DNA of 64,000 nucleotides from Citrobacter sp. RHB25-C09 (GTDB lineage: Bacteria; Pseudomonadota; Gammaproteobacteria; Enterobacterales; Enterobacteriaceae). Below the pieces are notes generated by a model. That model ran no database searches. It worked only from the letters and a program-made list of their open reading frames with translations, and was not told where the DNA came from. Below, piece by piece: positions 52,588-61,795 of the stretch (its first letter is position 1; each line of letters begins with the position of its first letter). Made by a program: the position numbers and the translations under genes. Location: assembly GCF_013836145.1 (NCBI RefSeq), contig NZ_CP057483.1, forward strand, positions 2,232,001 through 2,296,000. The letters are read 5' to 3'.

Positions 52588-54270
52588 TTAATTTTTAATC
52601 CACATAACCTGCCAGGGATGAAGCGTTAATGTTTCACCCGAAACATTAGCTTCACTAATCAGATCGACGCCTGTTTTTATATCTTCGCCGACACGTTGAG
52701 ATTTATCGCTAAAATTAAATAAAGCCGTAATAGTTTCACCCTTTTCTGCTACGCGTTTAATTTTCATCACCGTGGGCGTAATACTACAGATCTCAAAATG
52801 GCTATCGGGATGGAAGGCTTTATTATTTCGACGAATAACGACCAACCGAGACAACGTATGATAAACCCGATGACGAAGTGTACCGCCAGACATTAATTCA
52901 GTTTCAATACCGTCGCGTTGATATTTTTTACGATTAATCGCCCGGTTATATCCTAGCGACTCTACCCCTTCGTAGTCATTGCGCGATCCCAGAATACTTT
53001 GGATATAAATAGCGGGAATACCCGGCAATGACAATAATAACGCATGAGCAAGCGTAAATTTCGCCAGACGTTCATCGTCGCTGCTGTCCCGGGAACTCAA
53101 TGCATCCATATAGGTGACATTTATTTCATAGGGACTGCGCGAACCATCAGGATTATTTTTCCAGTTGACCAGCGCACCTTCATTTTGCAGTTCAGACACC
53201 AGCGCCAGAATTTCCTCTTCAGGTAATAATCCACGCAGCGGGTTTAAGCCAATGCCATCGTGTGAGGCAAGGAAATTGAACCAGGTGGTTTTTTGCGATG
53301 GCAGTTTCAGCGCCTGTGCCCACTGACTTAGCTTTCGGGTATCCTGGCGATGCACCGCATGCAGAACCAACGGTGGCAGAGAGAACTGATAGACCATATG
53401 GGCTTCATCATGACCGTTGCCAAGATAAGAGATATTGTCTTTATGCGGGACGTTGGTTTCGGTGATGATCGCTGTGCCAGGTGCCACTTCATCGGCAATA
53501 GCGCGGAAAAGTTTGATCAACTGGTGCGTCTTTTCCAGGTGAATACAACAGGTGCCGGGTGTTTTCCACATAAAACCTACCGCATCCAGGCGGATATAGT
53601 CTGCGCCCTTCTCGATGTAGGTTAGTAGCACATCGACCATGGCCTGCAGCACATCAGGATTAGCGTAATTCAGGTCGATCTGATCGTCACTGAAGGTTGT
53701 CCACACGTGACGAACCGTATTATCGTGCAAAGTAAATGGTGTCAGCAGCGGTAAAGCGCGTGGGCGGGTTACTGCACTTAGATCGGTTTCAGGGTCCATT
53801 TCAATAAAAAAGTTTTCATATCCCGGCTGCTGTTGTAAATAACGGTTAAACCATTCACTTTTCGCCGACATATGATTACAAACAAAATCGAACATCAAAT
53901 TGCAGGAATGGTTTAATTCACTAATGTCTTTCCATTCACCGGTTTCTTCAGCAACCTGATAGTAATCGACAACTGAAAAGCCATCGTCTGAAGACCAGGG
54001 ATAGAAAGGCAGAAGATGGACATGCGAGAAAATAGATTTAAGCCACTGAGAATAAAAATGATTAAACGTTGGCAGTGGTTTTTCTTCGTTCGAATGGAAT
54101 TGATCGGCATAGGTTATGAGTACCACATCGTTTTCATCCCAATGCGATTTACGCTGTTTCGTAATTACCGCTCGTGCTTCTTCAATTCGCGATTTCAACG
54201 TTTCATGATGAAGCGTTGTCCATGTATCCCCATAGACAGCACTAAGGCATTCCTGAATTTTGTGGTTCAC
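52588..54270 (-). CDS. ycjM: Glucosylglycerate phosphorylase YcjM (GH13)
   Basis: 560-residue GH13 (sucrose phosphorylase-like) enzyme, in E. coli shown to act on 2-O-alpha-glucosylglycerate. The nucleophile Asp is in YIRLDAVGFMWK, the acid/base Glu in IITETNVPHKDN and the third carboxylate in FLASHDGIG. The frame opens at ATG 54297, but that codon lacks a ribosome-binding site and lies in the operator-like 15-mer. GTG at 54270 (MNHKIQECLSAVYG) has GGAAAAG ahead and aligns with the E. coli start and length. First gene of the operon. Confidence 0.92.
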   Translation of the reverse strand: MNHKIQECLSAVYGDTWTTLHHETLKSRIEEARAVITKQRKSHWDENDVVLITYADQFHSNEEKPLPTFNHFYSQWLKSIFSHVHLLPFYPWSSDDGFSVVDYYQVAEETGEWKDISELNHSCNLMFDFVCNHMSAKSEWFNRYLQQQPGYENFFIEMDPETDLSAVTRPRALPLLTPFTLHDNTVRHVWTTFSDDQIDLNYANPDVLQAMVDVLLTYIEKGADYIRLDAVGFMWKTPGTCCIHLEKTHQLIKLFRAIADEVAPGTAIITETNVPHKDNISYLGNGHDEAHMVYQFSLPPLVLHAVHRQDTRKLSQWAQALKLPSQKTTWFNFLASHDGIGLNPLRGLLPEEEILALVSELQNEGALVNWKNNPDGSRSPYEINVTYMDALSSRDSSDDERLAKFTLAHALLLSLPGIPAIYIQSILGSRNDYEGVESLGYNRAINRKKYQRDGIETELMSGGTLRHRVYHTLSRLVVIRRNNKAFHPDSHFEICSITPTVMKIKRVAEKGETITALFNFSDKSQRVGEDIKTGVDLISEANVSGETLTLHPWQVMWIKN

Positions 54271-54282
54271 TTTACTTTTCCG

Positions 54283-54297
54283 TGGTAGCGGTCCCAT
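54283..54297. promoter_or_regulatory. Operator-like 15-mer upstream of ycjM
   Basis: TGGTAGCGGTCCCAT, 13 bp upstream of the preferred GTG start of ycjM. An exact copy is at 44345-44359. LacI-type symmetry; YcjW is the obvious candidate. Confidence 0.5.
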
Positions 54298-54468
54298 GAC
54301 GCAAGAGACTACTCCCGGTAAAATTAGCTGTCAATGCAGTGAGAGGATTTTCAGAGAGGAAATAAAAGCGATTTAGCAGCCCAAAAATCGTATTTGTGAG
54401 CTGCCGCAAATTAAGAACGAGAATTGTAATTCAAATGTTACGGCCCCGGCGGACCGTTATCGGCAAAA

Positions 54469-54693
54469 CTAATTTCCGGAATAGCGTTTCGAAACTTTTG
54501 CCGCCATTCGACTTAATAGCGGTTCCAGTGCTAACGCCAGCAACATTTTGAGCGGGCGTCGGGCGACAGATTTCACCGCCCAGCCTGCAACGCCTGCCGG
54601 GCCGTAGCGCAGCGCGGTTAACAGCACCAGCTTTCCTGCGATTTTCAGACCGGGTTTTACCTTTTGCCCGGCGCGTTGCCAGCGAGTATTCAT
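54469..54693 (-). CDS. pspD: Phage-shock protein D
   Basis: 74-residue peripheral inner-membrane protein of the Psp system. It begins MNTRWQRAGQKVKPGLKIAG and contains a hydrophobic stretch LLTALRYGPAGVAGWAVKSV and the segment RRPLKMLLALALEPLLSRMA, as in E. coli PspD. Its precise role is unclear. In-frame ATGs upstream (54705) are less likely. It follows pspC by 19 bp and ends the operon here, because no pspE is present before ycjM. Confidence 0.9.
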   Translation of the reverse strand: MNTRWQRAGQKVKPGLKIAGKLVLLTALRYGPAGVAGWAVKSVARRPLKMLLALALEPLLSRMAAKVSKRYSGN

Positions 54694-54712
54694 CTTCACC
54701 CTCACGGATCAA

Positions 54713-55072
54713 TTACAACTGTCTAAAACGACTGCGCAACGTAAACGCATCAGAGGTCACATAACGTTCCATCTCACGCAGGCGCTTCTCCCCCGCCGCC
54801 AGTTCTCTGTCTACGGCATCCAGCAGTTCGCCGTTGGTCGGTTGCGGCTCGCCATTAGCGAGGTTATCCGGCATCGGATCGAGCGCAAAAGTGAGAATGA
54901 TATAGGCGACCAGGGTGAACAGCGCCAGCCCAAAGAAGATCGACAGTACCATTAAAATACGGACCAGTTTTACCGGTACGTCCAGATATTGCGCGATACC
55001 CGCGCACACTCCACGCACCATACCCCGTTGCGGGATGCGCCATAACTTTTTATTCAGATCAATACCAACCAT
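54713..55072 (-). CDS. pspC: Phage-shock protein C
   Basis: 119-residue inner-membrane protein that senses envelope stress with PspB and draws PspA away from PspF. PspC domain KKLWRIPQRGMVRGVCAGIAQYLDV, one membrane helix (RILMVLSIFFGLALFTLVAYIIL), then a periplasmic or cytoplasmic C-terminal helix (LLDAVDRELAAGEKRLREMERY), a leucine-zipper-like coil. The start overlaps the pspB stop (TGATGG). Confidence 0.95.
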   Translation of the reverse strand: MVGIDLNKKLWRIPQRGMVRGVCAGIAQYLDVPVKLVRILMVLSIFFGLALFTLVAYIILTFALDPMPDNLANGEPQPTNGELLDAVDRELAAGEKRLREMERYVTSDAFTLRSRFRQL

Positions 55073-55296
55073 TAGCGATCCCTCCAGTTCGGATGTTCCG
55101 CATCAAGAATATCTTCCAGCGCCTGGATACGTTCACGCATACGCTGCGCGTCATCGGTCAACTGCATTAAACGTTGCTGTTCGCTCTGTGCAAGTTCACC
55201 CCGACTGGCGCGATTGCTGTAGTGCAGCCAAAGCCAAATCGGTAGGACAAACAGCACGAAAATGGTTAACGGGATGGCGAGAAATAGCGCGCTCAT
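55072..55296 (-). CDS. pspB: Phage-shock protein B
   Basis: 74-residue inner-membrane protein: one N-terminal helix (LAIPLTIFVLFVLPIWLWLHY), then a cytoplasmic coiled coil (QRLMQLTDDAQRMRERIQALEDIL). It works with PspC as the signal receptor. Overlaps pspC by one base and follows pspA by 54 bp. Confidence 0.95.
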   Translation of the reverse strand: MSALFLAIPLTIFVLFVLPIWLWLHYSNRASRGELAQSEQQRLMQLTDDAQRMRERIQALEDILDAEHPNWRDR

Positions 55297-55350
55297 GAGT
55301 ACTCCTTACAGGTGAAGAGCGGCGGCGCGATCGGGCACCGCCTGGTGTTA

Positions 55351-56019
55351 TTATTGCTTGTCTTGCTGCATTTTGGCTTTCAGTTGCGCCAGTTGCTCGC
55401 TGATTTCGTCATCGGCTTTCAGGTCGGCAAACTGCTGATCCAACGTTTTCTGTTTACCAAAGCTGTGGCTTTCTGCCTCTGCTTCCATATGATCGATGCG
55501 ACGTTCGAAGGATTCAAAGCGAGCCATCGCTTCATCCAGCTTACCGCTGTCCAGTTGACGGCGCACGTCACGGGATGAATTCGCCGCCTGGTGGCGTAGC
55601 ATCAGCGCCTGCTGACGAGCACGCGTTTCACTGAGTTTATTTTCCAGCTCGCCAATCTCTTTCTTCATCCGTGTCAGCGTATCGTCTACCAGCGTCACTT
55701 CATGATCCAGAGAGGCAATCAGGTCGGTCAACTTCTGCTTTTCAATCAGTGCGGCACGCGCCAGATCGTCTTTCTCTTTACGCAGCGCCAGTTCGGCTTT
55801 TTCCTGCCACTCTGCCTGTTGCGCCGTCGCCAGCTCAATGCGACGCGTTAGCTGTTTCTTTTCTGCCAGTGCACGCGCTGAGTTAGAACGCACCTCTACC
55901 AGCGTATCTTCCATTTCCTGGATCATCAGGCGCACCAGCTTCTGCGGATCTTCCGCTTTTTCCAGCAGTGCATTGATGTTGGCGTTCACGATGTCGGCAA
56001 AACGAGAAAAAATACCCAT
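55351..56019 (-). CDS. pspA: Phage-shock protein A
   Basis: 222-residue ESCRT-III-related membrane-remodelling protein, nearly all coiled coil. N-terminal amphipathic helix MGIFSRFADIVNANINALLEKAEDP binds membrane and is needed for contact with PspF. It inhibits PspF when unstressed and forms membrane-bound assemblies on stress. First gene of the operon, from a sigma-54 promoter at 56073-56088. Confidence 0.97.
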   Translation of the reverse strand: MGIFSRFADIVNANINALLEKAEDPQKLVRLMIQEMEDTLVEVRSNSARALAEKKQLTRRIELATAQQAEWQEKAELALRKEKDDLARAALIEKQKLTDLIASLDHEVTLVDDTLTRMKKEIGELENKLSETRARQQALMLRHQAANSSRDVRRQLDSGKLDEAMARFESFERRIDHMEAEAESHSFGKQKTLDQQFADLKADDEISEQLAQLKAKMQQDKQ

Positions 56020-56072
56020 AATTCAATCCTCACATTTTTCTGATGTCGGGCTAAGCCCTGCTGATTCTCTAA

Positions 56073-56088
56073 TACAATCTGCGTGCCA
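56073..56088 (-). promoter_or_regulatory. Sigma-54 promoter of pspABCD
   Basis: On the minus strand TGGCACGCAGATTGTA: -24 element TGGCAC, -12 element TTGTA with the right spacing. It lies 54 bp upstream of the pspA start. Confidence 0.87.
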
Positions 56089-56123
56089 ACTTTTTAAGTT
56101 ATTGATTTTATAAAATATGGGTA

Positions 56124-56144
56124 GTTTTACCTCAACGGTAAAAC
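56124..56144. promoter_or_regulatory. Inverted repeat in the pspA-pspF control region (UAS-like)
   Basis: GTTTTACC / GGTAAAAC with a TCAAC spacer, between the sigma-54 promoter and pspF. This is where E. coli has PspF-binding upstream sites I and II; GTAAAGTGGTGAAATACACTAAC follows. Binding is inferred from position. Confidence 0.55.
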
Positions 56145-56187
56145 AGGGTAAAGTGGTGAAATACACTAACTAGTGGCGAAATTCATC

Positions 56188-57165
56188 ATGGCTGAATACA
56201 AAGATAATCTGTTAGGCGAAGCTAACAGCTTTCTTGAAGTGCTGGAGCAGGTTTCACGCCTGGCACCGCTGGATAAACCTGTACTGATTATCGGTGAGCG
56301 TGGAACCGGTAAAGAACTTATCGCCAACCGCCTTCACTACCTCTCCTCCCGCTGGCAGGGGCCGTTTATCTCTCTTAACTGCGCGGCGCTGAATGAAAAT
56401 CTGCTCGATAGTGAACTGTTTGGTCATGAAGCTGGGGCATTCACCGGCGCGCAAAAACGCCATCCCGGAAGGTTTGAGCGTGCCGACGGGGGAACGTTAT
56501 TTCTTGATGAGCTAGCCACTGCGCCAATGCTGGTACAGGAAAAGCTGCTGAGAGTGATTGAGTATGGCGAACTGGAACGCGTCGGCGGTAGCCAGCCTTT
56601 GCAGGTCAACGTGCGCCTGGTGTGCGCAACGAATGCGGATCTTCCGGTGATGGTCAATGAAGGGACTTTCCGCGCGGATCTGCTGGACCGACTGGCCTTT
56701 GACGTGGTGCAACTGCCGCCGCTGCGGGAACGTCAGGCCGACATCATGCTGATGGCAGAACACTTCGCTATTCAGATGTGCCGTGAGATCAAACTCCCTT
56801 TATTTCCGGGGTTTAGCGAACGCGCCAGAGATACGCTGATGCATTACAGCTGGCCGGGAAATATTCGTGAACTGAAAAACGTCGTCGAACGTTCGGTATA
56901 TCGACACGGCAGCAGTGAGACAGCGCTGGATGACATTGTGATCGACCCGTTTAAACGTCACGGCGTTAGACATCATGAGCCGGAATCCCCGGCATCAGGT
57001 CCATCATTGCCTGTGGATTTACGGGATTTTCAGCAGCGGCAGGAGAAAGCGTTGTTACAGGCCAGCCTGCAACAGGCGAAATTCAATCAAAAACGAGCGG
57101 CGGAATTATTGGGGTTAACCTACCATCAGCTGCGCGCATTGCTTAAAAAGCATCAGATATCGTAA
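56188..57165 (+). CDS. pspF: Psp operon activator PspF
   Basis: 325-residue sigma-54 activator lacking a receiver domain. AAA+ domain with Walker A IGERGTGKELIA, the GAFTGA loop in FGHEAGAFTGAQKRHPGRF, Walker B GGTLFLDEL, and a C-terminal helix-turn-helix (NQKRAAELLGLTYHQLRALLKKH). It drives pspA and is held back by PspA. The frame opens at 56173; MAEYKDNLLGEANSF at 56188 is the conserved start. Divergent from pspA with both control sites between. Confidence 0.96.
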   Translation: MAEYKDNLLGEANSFLEVLEQVSRLAPLDKPVLIIGERGTGKELIANRLHYLSSRWQGPFISLNCAALNENLLDSELFGHEAGAFTGAQKRHPGRFERADGGTLFLDELATAPMLVQEKLLRVIEYGELERVGGSQPLQVNVRLVCATNADLPVMVNEGTFRADLLDRLAFDVVQLPPLRERQADIMLMAEHFAIQMCREIKLPLFPGFSERARDTLMHYSWPGNIRELKNVVERSVYRHGSSETALDDIVIDPFKRHGVRHHEPESPASGPSLPVDLRDFQQRQEKALLQASLQQAKFNQKRAAELLGLTYHQLRALLKKHQIS

Positions 57166-57319
57166 TGCGCGTATGAATTCCGGACCATGGCTGGCGACAC
57201 CTTGTCAGGTATATCTGACCGGAATTGCACATAATTACGGCAGTTACCTGCAGACATTTTTACCTGACAAGCCATAGTGCGATACACTTTGTCAATCGTA
57301 CCTAAAAATCTTAAAAATT

Positions 57320-58963
57320 ATGCGCCTGGTTTTATCCTCTCTGAGCGTGATGGCTGGACTCCTGACGGGTCAGGTGGCGGCTGCGCCAGTGTCAACTCCG
57401 CATGAAGATATCCGCGACAGCGGTTTTGTCTATTGCGTGAGCGGGCAAGTCAACACCTTCAATCCACAGAAAGCGAGCAGCGGTCTGATCGTCGATACAC
57501 TCGCCGCGCAACTTTATGACCGGCTGTTGGATGTCGATCCCTACACCTACCGTCTGGTCCCTGAACTGGCCGAAAGTTGGGAGGTGCTCGACAACGGCGC
57601 CACGTATCGCTTTAATCTACGCCGCGATGTGTCCTTTCAAAAAACCGCGTGGTTTACCCCATCGCGCAAACTGAATGCCGACGATGTTGTTTTCACCTTT
57701 CAGCGGATTTTCGATCGTAAACATCCGTGGCATAACGTGAATGGCAGTAGCTTTCCCTATTTCGACAGCCTTCAGTTTGCAGATAACGTGCAAAGCGTCC
57801 GTAAACTTGACAGCCACACCGTTGAGTTCCGCCTGACTCAGCCCGACGCCTCTTTCCTGTGGCATCTGGCAACGCACTATGCGTCAGTCATGTCTGCCGA
57901 ATATGCGACACAACTGACCAGGCAGGATCGCCAGGAGTTACTCGACAGACAACCCGTCGGTACGGGACCATTCCAGCTCTCGGAATATCGCTCAGGGCAG
58001 TACATTCGCCTGCAGCGCCATGACAAATTCTGGCGCGGCAGGCCGTTAATGCCGCAGGTAGTCGTGGATTTAGGCTCCGGCGGTACAGGGCGTTTATCAA
58101 AGCTGTTGACCGGTGAATGTGACGTGCTGGCCTGGCCAGCCGCCAGCCAGTTAACGATCCTGCGTGACGACCCGCGCCTTCGCCTGACGCTGCGTCCTGG
58201 AATGAACATCGCTTATCTGGCCTTTAATACCAACAAAGCGCCGCTCAATAATCCCGCGGTACGTCATGCGTTGGCGCTGGCCATTAACAACCAGCGTTTA
58301 ATGCAGTCGATTTACTATGGCACGGCAGAAACCGCTGCTTCTATTTTACCACGCGCCTCGTGGGCTTATGACAACGAGGCTAAAATTACGGAATACAATC
58401 CGGCAAAATCGCGCGAGCAACTCAAAGCGCTGGGGCTGGAAAATCTGACGCTGCAACTGTGGGTACCGACAAGTTCACAGGCGTGGAACCCAAGCCCGCT
58501 GAAAACGGCCGAGCTGATTCAGGCCGATATGGCGCAGGTCGGCGTCAATGTGGTGATTGTGCCGGTTGAGGGTCGTTTCCAGGAGGCGCGATTGATGGAC
58601 ATGAACCACGATCTGACGTTGTCCGGTTGGGCAACGGACAGTAACGATCCGGACAGCTTTTTCCGTCCGTTACTGAGCTGCGCCGCGATTGATTCGCAAA
58701 CCAATTTTGCTCACTGGTGTAACCCGGCCTTTGACAAGGTACTGAGAAAAGCGCTCTCTTCCCAGCAACTCGCCGCGCGCATTGATGCCTATGATGAAGC
58801 GCAGAACATCCTGGCAACCGAACTGCCGATTCTGCCGCTCGCCTCTTCGCTGCGTTTACAGGCGTATCGCTACGATATTAAAGGACTGGTGCTCAGTCCG
58901 TTTGGCAACGCCTCTTTTGCTGGCGTGTCACGCGAGAAAAAAGACGAGGTGAAAAAACCATGA
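57320..58963 (+). CDS. sapA: SapA, periplasmic peptide-binding protein
   Basis: 547-residue SBP_bac_5 protein: signal peptide of about 21 residues (GQVAAAP), then VNTFNPQKASSGLIVD and LAESWEVLDNGATYRFNLRRDVSFQ. In Salmonella and Haemophilus Sap proteins confer resistance to antimicrobial peptides, by binding and import; in E. coli the genes are linked to putrescine export and potassium uptake. First gene of sapABCDF, overlapping sapB by 4 bp. Confidence 0.94.
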   Translation: MRLVLSSLSVMAGLLTGQVAAAPVSTPHEDIRDSGFVYCVSGQVNTFNPQKASSGLIVDTLAAQLYDRLLDVDPYTYRLVPELAESWEVLDNGATYRFNLRRDVSFQKTAWFTPSRKLNADDVVFTFQRIFDRKHPWHNVNGSSFPYFDSLQFADNVQSVRKLDSHTVEFRLTQPDASFLWHLATHYASVMSAEYATQLTRQDRQELLDRQPVGTGPFQLSEYRSGQYIRLQRHDKFWRGRPLMPQVVVDLGSGGTGRLSKLLTGECDVLAWPAASQLTILRDDPRLRLTLRPGMNIAYLAFNTNKAPLNNPAVRHALALAINNQRLMQSIYYGTAETAASILPRASWAYDNEAKITEYNPAKSREQLKALGLENLTLQLWVPTSSQAWNPSPLKTAELIQADMAQVGVNVVIVPVEGRFQEARLMDMNHDLTLSGWATDSNDPDSFFRPLLSCAAIDSQTNFAHWCNPAFDKVLRKALSSQQLAARIDAYDEAQNILATELPILPLASSLRLQAYRYDIKGLVLSPFGNASFAGVSREKKDEVKKP

Positions 58964-59925
58964 TCATTTTCACCCTGCGTCGTCTGTTATTGCTGATGTT
59001 TACCCTCTTCTTTCTGACGTTTATCGGTTTCAGTTTGAGCTATTTTACGCCTCATGCTCCGCTACAAGGCGCATCGCTGTGGAATGCCTGGGTCTTCTGG
59101 TTCGAGGGACTCATGCACTGGGACTTTGGCGTTTCCAGTATCAATGGGCAGTTGATTTCTGAACAGTTGAAAGAGGTGTTCCCCGCAACCATGGAGCTGT
59201 GCGTCCTCGCGTTTGGATTTGCGCTCATGGTCGGAATTCCGGTAGGGATGCTGGCAGGTATCACCCGCAATAAGTGGCAGGATCGCCTAATCAGCGCGCT
59301 TGCCCTGATCGGCTTTTCCATTCCCGTATTCTGGCTGGCGCTGTTGCTCACGCTATTCTTTTCGCTGACCCTAGGCTGGCTGCCGGTTTCTGGCCGTTTC
59401 GACCTGCTTTATGAAGTGAAACCAATTACCGGGCTGGCGATTGTTGACGCCTGGATTTCTGATTCTCCCTGGCGCGATGAAATGGTCATGAGTGCGCTGC
59501 GCCATATGATTCTGCCCGTTCTGACGCTGTCGGTTGCACCGACGACGGAAGTGATCCGCCTGATGCGCATCAGCACCATTGAGGTTTTTGACCAGAACTA
59601 TGTGAAAGCCGCTGCGACGCGTGGTTTATCACGCTTCACTATTCTGCGCCGTCATGTTCTGCATAATGCTCTGCCGCCGGTGATTCCGCGCCTGGGTCTA
59701 CAATTTTCCACCATGCTGACGCTGGCGATGATCACCGAGATGGTGTTCAGTTGGCCGGGACTCGGCCGTTGGTTGATCAACGCCATCCGTCAGCAGGATT
59801 ACGCGGCAATTTCCGCAGGGGTGATGGTCATCGGTTCGCTGGTCATTATCGTCAACGTGATTTCTGATATTTTGGGTGCTATGGCTAACCCTCTGAAACA
59901 TAAGGAATGGTATGCCTTCCGATAG
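58960..59925 (+). CDS. sapB: SapB, ABC permease
   Basis: 321-residue inner-membrane permease of the DppB/OppB type: six helices, the first at the N-terminus (LLLLMFTLFFLTFIGFSL). EAA loop YVKAAATRGLSRFTILRRHVLHNAL. It pairs with SapC. The start overlaps sapA (ATGA), and its end overlaps sapC by 14 bp. Confidence 0.94.
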   Translation: MIIFTLRRLLLLMFTLFFLTFIGFSLSYFTPHAPLQGASLWNAWVFWFEGLMHWDFGVSSINGQLISEQLKEVFPATMELCVLAFGFALMVGIPVGMLAGITRNKWQDRLISALALIGFSIPVFWLALLLTLFFSLTLGWLPVSGRFDLLYEVKPITGLAIVDAWISDSPWRDEMVMSALRHMILPVLTLSVAPTTEVIRLMRISTIEVFDQNYVKAAATRGLSRFTILRRHVLHNALPPVIPRLGLQFSTMLTLAMITEMVFSWPGLGRWLINAIRQQDYAAISAGVMVIGSLVIIVNVISDILGAMANPLKHKEWYAFR

Positions 59926-60802
59926 CGTTTATAGCGAAAAGCGCCCGCCGGGAACGCTGCGCACCGCCTGGCGCAAATTTTATGGTGATACCACCGCCAT
60001 GATCGGCCTGTATGGCTGTGCGGGGCTGGTGATACTGTGCGTCTTCGGCGGTTGGTTTGCACCGTATGGTATCGATCAACAATTTCTTGGCTACCAACTG
60101 CTGCCGCCGTCGTGGTCACGTTATGGCGAAGTCTCCTTTTTCCTCGGTACCGACGATCTGGGTCGTGACGTGCTGAGCCGCCTGCTGAGCGGTGCGGCCC
60201 CGACGGTGGGCGGCGCGTTTGTTGTTACGGTCGCGGCGACGTTCTTTGGACTGGTGCTTGGCGTTATCGCCGGGGCAACCCACGGCTTACGTTCCGCTGT
60301 GCTGAACCATATTCTGGATACGCTGCTGTCGATTCCGTCGCTGCTGCTGGCGATTATCGTCGTCGCCTTTGCCGGACCGCATTTATCCCACGCGATGTTT
60401 GCCGTCTGGCTGGCGCTGCTGCCAAGAATGGTGCGTTCGGTCTACAGCATGGTGCATGACGAACTGGAAAAAGAGTACGTCATTGCCGCGCGTCTGGACG
60501 GGGCATCAACGCTCAACATCTTATGGTTTGCCATTCTGCCTAACATCACTGCGGGGCTGGTGACTGAAATTACCCGTGCGCTGTCGATGGCGATTCTGGA
60601 TATCGCCGCTCTCGGTTTTCTCGACCTTGGTGCCCAGCTCCCTTCTCCGGAATGGGGGGCGATGCTCGGCGACGCGCTGGAACTGATTTACGTTGCTCCG
60701 TGGACGGTTATGTTGCCTGGCGCAGCAATAATGATCAGCGTCCTGCTGGTAAACCTGCTCGGTGATGGTATCCGCCGCGCAATCATTGCGGGGGTGGAAT
60801 AA
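59912..60802 (+). CDS. sapC: SapC, ABC permease
   Basis: 296-residue inner-membrane permease of the DppC/OppC type with an N-terminal cytosolic stretch and six helices. GTDDLGRDVLSRLLSGA is the family entry motif; EAA loop YVIAARLDGASTLNILWFAILPN. Partner of SapB. Stop and next start overlap by one base (TAATG). Confidence 0.94.
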   Translation: MPSDSVYSEKRPPGTLRTAWRKFYGDTTAMIGLYGCAGLVILCVFGGWFAPYGIDQQFLGYQLLPPSWSRYGEVSFFLGTDDLGRDVLSRLLSGAAPTVGGAFVVTVAATFFGLVLGVIAGATHGLRSAVLNHILDTLLSIPSLLLAIIVVAFAGPHLSHAMFAVWLALLPRMVRSVYSMVHDELEKEYVIAARLDGASTLNILWFAILPNITAGLVTEITRALSMAILDIAALGFLDLGAQLPSPEWGAMLGDALELIYVAPWTVMLPGAAIMISVLLVNLLGDGIRRAIIAGVE

Positions 60803-61794
60803 TGCCATTACTGGATATCCGCAATCTGACCATCGAGTTCAAAACCGGTGATGAGTGGGTGAAAGCGGTCGACCGCGTCAGTATGACCTTAACCGAAGGC
60901 GAAATTCGCGGGCTGGTGGGCGAATCAGGTTCCGGCAAAAGCCTGATCGCTAAAGCGATCTGCGGCGTCGCCAAAGATAACTGGCGCGTGACCGCCGACC
61001 GCATGCGTTTCGACGATATCGATCTGTTACGCCTTTCCGCTCGTGAACGCCGCAAGCTGGTCGGGCATAACGTCTCGATGATTTTTCAGGAGCCGCAGTC
61101 CTGTCTCGACCCGTCGGAGAAGATCGGCCAACAGTTAATGCAAAACATCCCTGCCTGGACCTACAAAGGCCGCTGGTGGCAACGTTTTGGCTGGCGCAAA
61201 CGGCGTGCGATTGAACTGCTGCACCGTGTGGGGATAAAAGATCATAAAGATGCGATGCGCAGCTTCCCTTACGAACTGACAGACGGTGAATGTCAGAAAG
61301 TGATGATTGCGATTGCTCTGGCGAACCAGCCGCGTCTACTCATTGCCGACGAGCCGACTAACGCGATGGAGCCCACGACGCAGGCGCAGATTTTCCGCCT
61401 GCTGACGCGTCTGAACCAGAACAGCAACACCACGATTCTGCTGATCAGTCACGACCTGCAAATGCTCAGCCAGTGGGCGGATAAAATCAATGTCCTTTAC
61501 TGTGGTCAGACGGTAGAAACTGCGCCGAGCAAAGAGCTGATAACCACTCCGCATCACCCCTATACGCAGGCGCTTATCCGCGCCATTCCTGACTTTGGCA
61601 GCGCCATGCCGCATAAAAGTCGTCTGAATACCATGCCAGGGGCTATCCCGTTGCTGGAACAACTACCGATTGGTTGCCGTCTCGGGCCGCGTTGCCCCTA
61701 TGCGCAGCGAGAATGTATTGAAACTCCGCGTCTGACGGGGGCGAAAAACCATCTCTACGCCTGTCATTTCCCGCTAAACATGGAGAGAGAGTGA
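60802..61794 (+). CDS. sapD: SapD, ABC ATPase
   Basis: 330-residue ATPase of the DppD/OppD type. Walker A GESGSGKSLIAKAI, Walker B LLIADEPTNAME, the switch His in LLISHDLQ, and a C-terminal oligopeptide-transporter extension with the CxLGPRCPYAQxEC-type cysteines (RLGPRCPYAQRECIE). The signature is LTDGECQKV rather than LSGGQ, as in other SapD. It has been linked to Trk potassium transport. Confidence 0.93.
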   Translation: MPLLDIRNLTIEFKTGDEWVKAVDRVSMTLTEGEIRGLVGESGSGKSLIAKAICGVAKDNWRVTADRMRFDDIDLLRLSARERRKLVGHNVSMIFQEPQSCLDPSEKIGQQLMQNIPAWTYKGRWWQRFGWRKRRAIELLHRVGIKDHKDAMRSFPYELTDGECQKVMIAIALANQPRLLIADEPTNAMEPTTQAQIFRLLTRLNQNSNTTILLISHDLQMLSQWADKINVLYCGQTVETAPSKELITTPHHPYTQALIRAIPDFGSAMPHKSRLNTMPGAIPLLEQLPIGCRLGPRCPYAQRECIETPRLTGAKNHLYACHFPLNMERE

Positions 61795-61795
61795 G

